Source: SAR324 cluster bacterium | Lineage (GTDB): Bacteria > SAR324 > NAC60-12 | Direction of reading: 5' to 3' | Length of the DNA stretch: 64,000 nt | Assembly: GCA_028281495.1 (NCBI GenBank) | Contig: JANQJU010000100.1 | Span: 1-64,000, forward strand | In this document: positions 52,901-58,294 of the stretch, piece after piece | Layout of the letters: each line of letters opens with the position of its first letter | Numbering within the stretch: the first letter of the stretch is position 1 | Program-made: the position numbers and the translations under genes | The notes under the pieces: generated by a model | The model's database searches: none | Seen by the model: the letters and a program-made list of their open reading frames with translations, nothing else | Told to the model about the DNA's origin: nothing

Positions 52901-53359
52901 AATGCTTTGGCCGTTGGATTATTCAGCCTGTGGTTATTCATCGGGCTAGTTTTGTTCTTCCAAAATTCTTTACGTAGGTGGATCCGAAGCCTTCCGCTTC
53001 CTCGGTTGGCAACCCAGCTCATTGCGGTCAGCTTCGTGTTTTTGCTTTTCGCTTGTGGCGGTGGCGGAGGCGGTGGTGGTGGCGGTGGCTCTAGCAGCCC
53101 AGCCACACCGGAGGTCACCTCAGTCGATTCCAATTTTACAGCCTACACCAGCTTTGTGGTGTGGCGTTGGAATAATGGAAGCTGGCAGGCTCATTCTCCG
53201 GACTCTACGACAGCGCAAGCTTTGGCAGCACGGGGTTTCAGTACCTTCTCTCAGATTGCATCCGGTGAAGGCTTCTGGATTCAGATCCACACCGTTAGTG
53301 GGGAAAACGATACAAATCTTTTGAGCACCCCACCCACCCCTCCCGAATCCAACCTGTAA
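43919..53359 (+). CDS. Giant surface subtilase lipoprotein with FG-GAP/VCBS repeats (3146 aa)
   Basis: The lipobox LVGLMGC sits near residue 22. In order come a cohesin-like domain (about 45-140) and two dockerin-type Ca-binding loops (about 260-345). An inhibitor-I9-like propeptide (about 370-440) and an S8 protease (about 445-760) follow, with D484 (VIDSGVDYNHPD), H539 (SSHGTHVAG) and S697 (GTSMATPH). Then come a beta sandwich (760-950), three BACON/anchor-D-like domains (950-1265) and two clusters of FG-GAP/VCBS repeats (about 1437-1720 and 1827-2100). A Gly/Pro and Thr/Ser-rich stalk (about 2370-2460) and charged beta-repeats to 2780 lead to a duplicated C-terminal domain (GWNL..VWGY..GVWV). 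The second copy is split by a segment with a membrane tail and a new lipobox (about 2975-3060). It is probably a cell-surface protease/adhesin. A structured leader precedes it. Confidence 0.9.
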   Translation: MVQRSWWKGTILVLILVGLMGCRQEDPKQQSATPPQETLSQQVPTESIYVDMTGSGRALGGYLAHVKYDPALLEVREVLPGMSPAFTNPPLVRLDAQKGDIWLISTNQTSLNDPAHLVEIARIQYESDEPVVTPFRLVSVTLTDTQGEALVPSSENPHSLRMTARSRPRPLRTRTTSTVPEGTTNVVQEEARTENKMRLEREVGSTKQPFHPEEGNNEALRLSEARTAQLEGAAGSNLEAPVLPQEESEQTPDPKLDAFLMGDVNSDQLVNVADAMLICHVGGQLRDSRDEVFDEAISNGVRTTFNEDRNNDGLINGLDLGDVNGDGIVNCEEDAAWILQCEVGTETHCSESSILQENTVVTELLKEDHAEERLIVKYRSEKKQGNARRLARRSMQRAGATLEARFQTIDWEVLKVPEVENAVEVLLSDPAVELVEPDYLVEAPESVTTNDPRFSSLWGLRTIKALEAWETTTGSSDVIVSVIDSGVDYNHPDLAANMWTNPGEIAGNGVDDDGNGYVDDIHGYDFANRDGDPMDTSSHGTHVAGTIAAVGNNNVGVVGVSHHAKIMALKFLNPRGWISDAIKAVEYSSLMGAHLSNNSWGSSGYSQALRDAIEAFGNKGGLFMASAGNDNKNTDVSPHYPAGYNNSNILSVGSTTFSDARSYFSNYGATSVDVAAPGSDIVSTVMNNAYGTKSGTSMATPHVTGLAVLLKAYRPDFKHAQLKKIIMNTADPIAAFAQRSVTGGRINAEKAIANISNAGGYLVSNSTSGAVTYAWDDILSTGTNITKACDNCEQGLADIGFSFPFFGIAHTQIRISSNGYIGFGRQYDLVPDGTLPGPRSNAPRIMLFNKDMEVFDGVTTVTTQSKTAPNRFIVQYDNLGIQGQAGGTYVTMQAILYETGNILIQYKTLNGHTSGVNGIEIHSSDTVRYVVRSPAPANNLAVLFANQLSGDAKLLVNPSSIAMSTERSMLNTQTLTLANTGTNGLGWTAAVATVSGGNWLSLGTTNGFLLVGAEQTAEVITKADSLSPGVYNGSVTITSNDPHSPTTVPVALTVGGPVFQIDQSSVALNVGVGLASTQSLTISNVGPNSHLTWSATSSTDSGGNWLGVNSATSGTMISNTSSKIELLLSSSSLAVGSYTGKVTITTNAEGSPHVVPVTMTIQEPDIAVSPNSISVRMDPGTRKSMSVSLENTGNGLLQYSVEQPLTTVATDPVGGVLAGQSQQNINLFLDTEIYTSGTHLADITFTSNDPDEASVRIPISIRIAECLATQNGSLLNIETFGNDASCGSSQERFVVPNGYTVTWNGTGSPLQRDVVVREGGTFQITGGGNLLGKVTLEGGTLDVDQQLSLGQLVITKDSTVHVASSTSLSLNGTTVIPQSQLLTLNGGGGITGGEIILKGDLQVMAAMTIASNLSLEGGKLDIDADTNLSGLLVYPARHFSEKSGTQNPFNGVDIGSRASIELVDIDKDGDLDAFVESKAGGVAYYENVGTASVPQFESAPNAANPLRKVFLGEEAPTFVDIDNDQDFDLFLGASDGKIYYHYNYGTTSFPMYTRITGSTNPLDGIDVGNNSHVAFVDIDNDQDYDVFVGNELGQIRHYQNTGSATTPVFTERVDSFNPFNGVDVGGDAAPTFTDSDGDGDWDAFIGTGGGTVVYYENTGTITTPKFSKNISGNPFVGVDVGSYATPAFADVDNDKDPDAFIGIHDGTIRYFRAGGGSANEMSELDIAPGTTFTLANTTTIPTGQTLIVSGNGTVSGNRIYVDGTLRVKQPITIANVVNMRSGIIDVDAATQFTTTVESSGGWMDIDSATTLALLDAQPNTSGTVEFVSKTGSLNPLSNSILGGSSALSFADIDGDGDPDAFISTYGPHLIFSRNTGSASNPNFVQLTDRESPFGTLYNDESPAFADVDKDGDLDAIIGTSDGKILFYRNEGSATSFSVHPVTGSSNPWNGIDVGWNAHPDLVDIDGDGDLDLFVGEYYGTLRFFKNTGTAQAPIYILQSGNDNPLEGVDVGYDAAPAFLDMDSDGDSDLFLGADNGFVYFYKNMGTPTAPQFHLQTGKDNPFYLVDVGFDSAPAFVDVNGDGRKDMFLGSGAGPIRYYESQTPQSSTVMDIASTRTTVITDLKLGTNARLEAYGGGTLDMKSSFNDLMGHLETTGVTLVTPNPLSLALSGNTVLNTGQSLAANTLALNGHALTLEGNSPPVATVMMYNPVFKNFSSFDLRTEGTDVTVSEPLILSSATEVLNTRDSNFTLSGGLTLQEGHLTSNSGVLQLNGGGTVSGGRLAASGGSVILPATKTTTFSGNGSLQLFDTTLASNTKGTPATILIDGSPSLRMEGGRIADIAVTGGTLTVHGAANGGGNSNVIFVTTTSTTTTTLPFLEFVASAPPPPPSPPPSFGGGGGGGGGGAPPPPPPAPTTSSTTSSTTSSTTSSTTSSTTTRPTTTTTSTVVTTTTAAVTTTTVPVAVNPVNSGGADPRQTVTKGKSSVQVPNENSETVSNEDGSVTVKLTPQANTSVSSTLQQDGSVINKAKVQNASGQEVETEIQAPDGATTSISDTGNVVTEVPLIQLEGGKTAAIKANVDSDGSATATTEITSASGETVTTEVKAPAGAKTSIAASGALVTESEAVVVDNGVTRTTVSEVEPDGTTTNKLMAVDASGEAVTTEIKAPAGAKTAISSSGSTQTETPSVETPSGNRVSAKVTTNPQGEIEATLEIVPPGSSEPQVVLLPTAQQGASVEVTYDETGSGKVTVVTSVRSGNNNTTARLETEVAQNIPTNAYFVGRTLETGDPVYILPDSDDVQLRFEKSFEGEETVVTLESGVARIQYENGPTILMASTTTLTVQNLASAVSLQAGWNLVALPTPAVLGSDDLETKFAEALEVWGYHGGEWSVYQPSLSASSDTSATTTYSTMVSMNSGQGVWVNMAESSMLSLTDLGDYDVLNELGALSEGWHLLGNGRDVEVQAIDNALQHLSQEVATFPVGGLLDPGQSNPPPTGFNALAVGLFSLWLFIGLVLFFQNSLRRWIRSLPLPRLATQLIAVSFVFLLFACGGGGGGGGGGGSSSPATPEVTSVDSNFTAYTSFVVWRWNNGSWQAHSPDSTTAQALAARGFSTFSQIASGEGFWIQIHTVSGENDTNLLSTPPTPPESNL

Positions 53360-53397
53360 TCAAATACGTACCGAACTTAGGAGTGATCCATTGCAGT

Positions 53398-53453
53398 AAA
53401 ACTCTACAAAAAACAGGAAGCCCGTTTGGTTTTCCTGTTTGGAGTAGAGTTTT
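53398..53453 (+). terminator. Long two-part hairpin after the giant gene
   Basis: AAAACTCTAC (53398-53407) pairs with GTAGAGTTTT (53444-53453), and AAACAGGAA (53411-53419) with TTCCTGTTT (53432-53440). It ends in TTTTGC and lies 39 bases after the stop codon, so it is probably the transcription terminator, working in either direction. Confidence 0.75.
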
Positions 53454-53524
53454 GCTTGTGGGAAAGACGGTGCAATTCCTGAACTACTACGATATAGCTA
53501 AGTCTTAGGTTGTTGGGTGCTGGC

Positions 53525-53608
53525 TTGCTCAAGCAACGAGAACAAAGTCTGGCTTGCTGGCTTGCTCAAGCAACGAGAACAAAGGTTTGCTCAAGCAACG
53601 AGAACAAA
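53525..53608. repeat. Three 22-bp repeats TTGCTCAAGCAACGAGAACA-AA
   Basis: Copies start at 53525, 53562 and 53587, so the first spacing is longer. Each contains the small palindrome TTGCT-CA-AGCAA. They lie in the leader of the cytochrome gene, 38-120 bases before its ATG, and may be a regulator-binding array or slipped-strand duplication. Confidence 0.8.
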
Positions 53609-53645
53609 TTCATCAGAATCCAACGGATCAAGTAGAGGAGGGCCT

Positions 53646-54779
53646 ATGGGAACGTTCTGGAAATTAAGTTTATATGGGATCTTGATCAGCCTTTTAGCCA
53701 GTGGGTTGATGGCTTGTGGTGGTGGCGGTGGTGGCGGTGGCGGAAGCAACGCGGATACTTCGTCAGAAACTCCCACGGCTGCCACAGGGCAAGAGTTGTT
53801 TGAGAATCGGATGTCCTCAGGAAACACCTTTGCATGTGCAACCTGTCATGCTCTGACCGAACCAGCATCCGATGGAATTCGTCGTCCAGGGCATTCCCTT
53901 GAAAACGTGACACGACGTCCTCACTATAAAAATGGCCAATTGACTGCCATGCTTGACGCCGTCAACAGTTGTTTGAGCGAATGGATGAATGCCCCCACCT
54001 GGACTGAAGACAACACTGATTGGCAAACACTATTTTCTTGGTTCGACGATCAGGCGACCGTGACCGCTGGAGAAGCAGATCCTGTGCCCATCCAAATTGT
54101 TGATCCGCCTACGGATTTGTCGGGGGGAGACGCCACTGCCGGGCAAACCCTCTTCAATTCGAGTTGTGTGGTGTGTCATGGGGAAAATGGAGTGGGCACC
54201 GAACGCGCCCCACAGGTGGGTGGGCTGGGGCTGTCGTCAGAATTGGTAGGACGTCGGGTTCGCACAAGTGGTCGAGTCGATAGTGGCGTGTATGAAGGGT
54301 TGACGGGCGGCATTATGCCATTTTGGGGGGCTGATCGGATCAGCGATGACGAACTTCGTGATCTCACCGCCTACCTCGCACTCACCGGAGAGAATGCCAC
54401 TACCGCTTTTGATTCCAGCACATCGAGTTCGGATTCTACTTGTACCTCCAACCATTCCCGTGTGGGACAAACGGCCGAGCTTTCCACCTTCTCTCACAAT
54501 GTTTCGGGAACTGCTGAAATCGTGGACGACTGCACGATAACCATTCGCAATTTCAATTATGATGGAGGTGGCATTGTGGTGGAAATCTACGGAGGAACCG
54601 ATGGAGAGTACAATCCGCCCACGGGGTTTTCCATCAGCGGCGACCTCAAAGACACTCTTTTCGAAAACGAATCCCTCACCCTCACCCTGCCAACCGGAGT
54701 CACCTTGGATGATTTCAATGGAATCAGCGTGTGGTGTGTGGCAGTTGGGGTGAGCTTTGGAGACGGTTTGTTCCAGTAA
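53646..54779 (+). CDS. Di-haem cytochrome c lipoprotein with DM13 domain
   Basis: GGAGGGCCT fixes the start at 53646. The frame upstream runs through repeats. The lipobox GLMAC (C24) is followed by nine glycines, the same poly-Gly tether as in the giant protein. Haem sites are CATCH (64-68) and CVVCH (174-178). The C-terminal 95 residues match the DM13 domain (NFNYDGGGIVVEIYGG, then LTLPTGVTLDDFNGISVWCV), a redox-linked domain with a conserved Cys. It should be an outer- or inner-membrane-anchored electron-transfer protein. Its partner is not evident. Confidence 0.9.
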   Translation: MGTFWKLSLYGILISLLASGLMACGGGGGGGGGSNADTSSETPTAATGQELFENRMSSGNTFACATCHALTEPASDGIRRPGHSLENVTRRPHYKNGQLTAMLDAVNSCLSEWMNAPTWTEDNTDWQTLFSWFDDQATVTAGEADPVPIQIVDPPTDLSGGDATAGQTLFNSSCVVCHGENGVGTERAPQVGGLGLSSELVGRRVRTSGRVDSGVYEGLTGGIMPFWGADRISDDELRDLTAYLALTGENATTAFDSSTSSSDSTCTSNHSRVGQTAELSTFSHNVSGTAEIVDDCTITIRNFNYDGGGIVVEIYGGTDGEYNPPTGFSISGDLKDTLFENESLTLTLPTGVTLDDFNGISVWCVAVGVSFGDGLFQ

Positions 54780-54813
54780 TTTCAGCCATCTGACACATGA
54801 CCGATTTGTCGCT

Positions 54814-55569
54814 TTAAGATGACAATTCCGGCAAGCGCTGCTCCAAAGGAGGAAGTGTGATGCGGGAGTCTTGCATTCGTTGGTCATACACAAAGTCATG
54901 CGTTGGAAAAATATGCCAAGGATAACCGTGGTGTCGATTGAGAGCCGTCGTGATTTCGCAGAAGTTCCATTGTTGGTTGGAATTCAAATGATATAAACCC
55001 GAAGGCATTTCAGAAATTTTCCACAGAGCAGCAGCAGTATCTTCTAGAAACGAACAGGCAGGTAGCCATTCAGTGCTTGCTCGGACCTTGCCCTCGGTTT
55101 GCATCTGCTCGTAGAGATACTGGATCATGTTGTTGGATCCGGGCTTTTTGCCAATCTGCCATCCTAAACGAACCACCGTTGCCTCTGGATTCTGATGCCA
55201 GATGCGTTCTTCTTGCCGACGTTTTTCTCCCCCATAACCTTCGGTCGCATCGGGTTGCGATTCGGGGGTGAACGGACCTTGGGCCTCATTCGTAAACACC
55301 ATCACGGTGCTGGTATAAATGAAACGAATGCCCCGCTGCCGGGTGATCCATGCAATCTCGCCAGTCCAATGATACGACCCTAAAGCCAAATGATACAGCA
55401 CATCGGGCTGAACCTCTTGGATGAATCGATCCATTTCCTCATAAATTTCAGTGGATACCCGTTTCCGATTCCATGGAATCACTTGCACTCCCTGTTCACG
55501 CAAATAGTTGCATAATACGGAACCCACGGTTCCCCCTGCTCCGGTCACAATGGCTTTGCTTGGTTTCAT
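54814..55569 (-). CDS. NAD-dependent epimerase/dehydratase (extended SDR)
   Basis: GGAGGAAATC before the ATG at 55569 sets the start. The longer frame to 55668 lacks signals. The Rossmann motif is TGAGGTVGSVLCNYLREQG (residues 8-26), and the catalytic region is GYGGEKRRQEERIW with the YxxxK-type Tyr/Lys. At 251 residues it is shorter than most RmlD/GalE-like enzymes. The substrate is probably a nucleotide sugar or similar, but no linked pathway is visible. Confidence 0.85.
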   Translation of the reverse strand: MKPSKAIVTGAGGTVGSVLCNYLREQGVQVIPWNRKRVSTEIYEEMDRFIQEVQPDVLYHLALGSYHWTGEIAWITRQRGIRFIYTSTVMVFTNEAQGPFTPESQPDATEGYGGEKRRQEERIWHQNPEATVVRLGWQIGKKPGSNNMIQYLYEQMQTEGKVRASTEWLPACSFLEDTAAALWKISEMPSGLYHLNSNQQWNFCEITTALNRHHGYPWHIFPTHDFVYDQRMQDSRITLPPLEQRLPELSS

Positions 55570-56051
55570 GATTTCCTCCAAATCACTAAATTTTCTAACA
55601 GTTGGGGATGGCCTCTGTTTTCTGATGTGAAGCCTCGGCTCGCCACAATTTCTGCAAGAACTGGGCAACCTTGAAAAAATTGAGGGGTTTCATATGAAAA
55701 TGCTTATAGAGCAAAGGCCGTAAGGCGGTTCATCCCAGGCGGGTCCAGGTTCCTATGAGACCCGTCCCGAATTGTTCCTGACTTGTCCCCACGAGTCCCA
55801 AAACTGTCCTTATCTGTCCCTGGAATTGGCTTGTTCTCCTGGCCTCAGTCTTCTTAACTATTTTCAGGTTTTATAAAATCCGGTTCGTCGAGAGGATAAG
55901 CCGGCATACCCCTCTCGAAATTGTGTATCACGATTTGTGTTCATGGGATGAGGAGGGAGAGTCACTTTTGAATTATTTGACCTTTTGGAAAAATCCGGTT
56001 TCTCCTGCTTCTTTTTCTGAGGTTTAACTCAATTCTTACAAGAGGGTATCT
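55570..56051. other. Intergenic region with a decayed coding remnant
   Basis: On the minus strand a frame reads VLGLVGTSQEQFGTGLIGTW, one UGA, then TALRPLLYKHFHMKPLNFFK and AQFLQKLWRAEASHQK up to 55596. It looks like a protein tail with a nonsense codon. The 55740-55850 part is rich in the plus-strand word TGTCCC. No intact gene is seen, and the symporter promoter is expected near 55990. Confidence 0.4.
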
Positions 56052-57308
56052 ATGTTCTCAGCATGGCGAAATTTTCCATTGTGGCAAAAAATTATGGGGG
56101 GATTGGTTTTAGGGCTTGTCGTGGGGCTTGTATTTGGCGAGAGCGCGGCAATGCTCAAACCCCTTGGGGATCTGTTTATCAACATGATCAAAATGTTGAT
56201 TGTACCGCTTATTTTTAGCTCTTTAGTTGTCGGACTCGCATCGATGGACGACATGACAAAAATGAGCCGAGTCGGAGGCAAAACATTTTTAATTTATTTA
56301 ATGACAACAGCCCTTGCAATTTCCATAGGGCTTGGATTGGGATCATTTTTGGAACCTGGCGTTGGTATTTCGCTGGAAGGCGCTAAAGCCGTCTCGGTGA
56401 AAGAAGCACCGCCCCTGATTCAGACTTTATTAAACATCGTTCCTAAGAATCCAGTCGCGAGCCTTTCCTCGGGCAATATTCTACAAATTATCTTTTTTGC
56501 CATCATTCTTGGCATTTCTATCAATATGGCGGGGGAAAAAGCGAAGCCCCTGGCTCAGCTGTTCGAGGCCATTGCGGAAATCATGTATAAGATGACGGCG
56601 TTGGTGATTTCCTTTGCTCCCTTCGGTGTCTTTGGTTTGATGGCTTGGGTGACCTCGGTATACGGTCTGGATGTGTTAGTCAGTTTAGGCAAAGTCGTGA
56701 TTGGTGTTTATCTGGGATGCCTCATCCATGCGTTTTTTGTGCTCGGTGGCAGTGTTTTTGTGCTCACCAAATTGAATCCATTGACTTTCTTTAAAGGCAT
56801 TCTGTCTGCACAAACTGTTGCGTTCACAACAACCAGCAGTTCCGGGACGTTGCCCGTCACGATGACTTGTGTGCAAAAGGAGTTAGGGGTGTCTAAATCG
56901 GTTTCAAGCTTCGTATTACCTCTGGGGGCCACGATCAATATGGATGGAACAGCGCTGTACCAAGGGGTTTGTGCCCTATTTGTGGCACAGGCATTTGGCA
57001 TTGAACTCACCTTCGCCCAGTATGGCACGATCATTATGACGTCCACATTGGCTTCTATTGGGACAGCAGGGGTTCCTGGCGCCGGTTTGATTATGCTATC
57101 CCTCGTTTTGACATCGGTGGGATTGCCTTTAGAAGGGGTCGCGATTATTGCAGGGATTGACCGCATTCTAGACATGGCACGTACCGCAGTGAACGTCACG
57201 GGCGATGCAGCTGTTTCGGTTTTGATCGCAAAATCAGAAAATGAAATTGATGAGAATGTGTACAATGGGATTGGCTCGGCTGAAGATCCATCCGTCCAAG
57301 CTGCATAA
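56052..57308 (+). CDS. Dicarboxylate/amino-acid:cation symporter (DAACS)
   Basis: The 418-residue protein has the DAACS signature. A first helix region (KIMGGLVLGLVVGLVFGESA) is followed by the serine-rich re-entrant loop TTTSSSGTLPVTM near residue 260. NMDGTALYQGVCALFVAQAF lies near 298, and the second loop with ASIGTAGVPGAG near 335. It imports glutamate, aspartate or C4-dicarboxylates with Na+ or H+. AGAGGG precedes the ATG. A hairpin at 57353-57385 follows. The downstream binding protein may sense the same class of ligand. Confidence 0.94.
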   Translation: MFSAWRNFPLWQKIMGGLVLGLVVGLVFGESAAMLKPLGDLFINMIKMLIVPLIFSSLVVGLASMDDMTKMSRVGGKTFLIYLMTTALAISIGLGLGSFLEPGVGISLEGAKAVSVKEAPPLIQTLLNIVPKNPVASLSSGNILQIIFFAIILGISINMAGEKAKPLAQLFEAIAEIMYKMTALVISFAPFGVFGLMAWVTSVYGLDVLVSLGKVVIGVYLGCLIHAFFVLGGSVFVLTKLNPLTFFKGILSAQTVAFTTTSSSGTLPVTMTCVQKELGVSKSVSSFVLPLGATINMDGTALYQGVCALFVAQAFGIELTFAQYGTIIMTSTLASIGTAGVPGAGLIMLSLVLTSVGLPLEGVAIIAGIDRILDMARTAVNVTGDAAVSVLIAKSENEIDENVYNGIGSAEDPSVQAA

Positions 57309-57352
57309 ATAGAAAAGAGACTCATCAAATTTCAATCCTAATCAGTTTCAAT

Positions 57353-57385
57353 TTAGGGGAACCTGTTTCGAGGTTCCCTCTAAAA
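57353..57385 (+). terminator. Hairpin after the symporter gene
   Basis: GGGAACCT pairs with AGGTTCCC around GTTTCG, extended by TTTAG/CTAAA with a one-base bulge. It lies 45 bases after the stop. There is no strong T run, so it may be a weak or bidirectional terminator. Confidence 0.6.
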
Positions 57386-57513
57386 TCAATAAACTCTTCA
57401 GCTGGCAACAAAAAGCATAGAAAATTAATGATTTTTCATAATGAAGATGTCGCGCTCATGGATTCACAATTCGAGGGGCCAGAGCATTGAATCATTTTGT
57501 AGAAGGTAAAATT

Positions 57514-58269
57514 ATGAAAAAGCTAATTTCAAATCTTACTGTGTTATTGTTTTTCTGTGTGCTGAGTAGTTCTGTTCATAGTCAATCGATTCAAATCGTG
57601 ACGGAGGAGTTTCCACCCTACAATTACGAAGAAAATGGAGAAATCACAGGGGTGAGTACGGAAGTGGTAAAAGCCACTTTGAAAGAACTGAACATTCAGC
57701 CCAAAATTTCAGTAAGACCTTGGCCGCGAGCATTGAGAGAAGCTCAAGAAAAACCAAATACGTTGATATATTCCATTGGCAGAAACGCAAAAAGAGAAAA
57801 CCTGTTTAAATGGGTCGAAGTGATCGCACCCGCAGATTTCTATCTATTTTCTCTGAAAGATCGTGATGATATTCAAATAAACATTTTGGATGAAGCAAAA
57901 GCCTATAAAATTGGAACGGTTAGAGAAGATTTAAGAGAGCAGTATTTAATTAGCCAAGGATTCGTTAAGGGGGAAAATGTGATGCCAAGTAACAAATATT
58001 TGTCAGGATTCAGAAAGTTATTAAAAGACAGAATCGATTTATGGGCGGTACCAGAACTCACCGCATATTACTTGGTCAAACAGGAAGGGTACGCTCCTGA
58101 TAAAATACTGCGGAAGGTCTACTTGTTAGATCAGATTTCAACAGAAGGTTATTATATGGCATTTGGTAAAAATACTTCAGACCACATTGTTGAAAAGTTT
58201 CGAGAGGCTCTTGATACGATTAAGAAGAATGGCACACACCAAATGATCCTGAAAAAATACCTGGAATGA
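57514..58269 (+). CDS. Periplasmic solute-binding protein (SBP family 3)
   Basis: AGAAGG lies eight bases before the ATG at 57514. The signal peptide ends VHSQS. The mature part starts IVTEEFPPYNYEENGEITGV and has the ligand region RPWPRALREAQEKPN, as in family 3 amino-acid-binding proteins and their sensor relatives. No ABC-transporter subunits are adjacent. It converges with the hybrid sensor kinase only 25 bases away. The protein may therefore act as an orphan sensor ligand or work with the kinase (inference). Confidence 0.88.
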   Translation: MKKLISNLTVLLFFCVLSSSVHSQSIQIVTEEFPPYNYEENGEITGVSTEVVKATLKELNIQPKISVRPWPRALREAQEKPNTLIYSIGRNAKRENLFKWVEVIAPADFYLFSLKDRDDIQINILDEAKAYKIGTVREDLREQYLISQGFVKGENVMPSNKYLSGFRKLLKDRIDLWAVPELTAYYLVKQEGYAPDKILRKVYLLDQISTEGYYMAFGKNTSDHIVEKFREALDTIKKNGTHQMILKKYLE

Positions 58270-58294
58270 AGATGAAGCTCTTTTATTTCCTGAT

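Noticed and set aside
53525..53608. CRISPR array
   Set aside because: Only three copies, spacers of unequal length (about 15 and 3 bases) and no cas genes.
55715..55735. Second possible selenocysteine UGA
   Set aside because: No start codon, no SECIS-like hairpin with GGU tip and no redox motif at the UGA; a decayed gene (Trp to stop) fits better.
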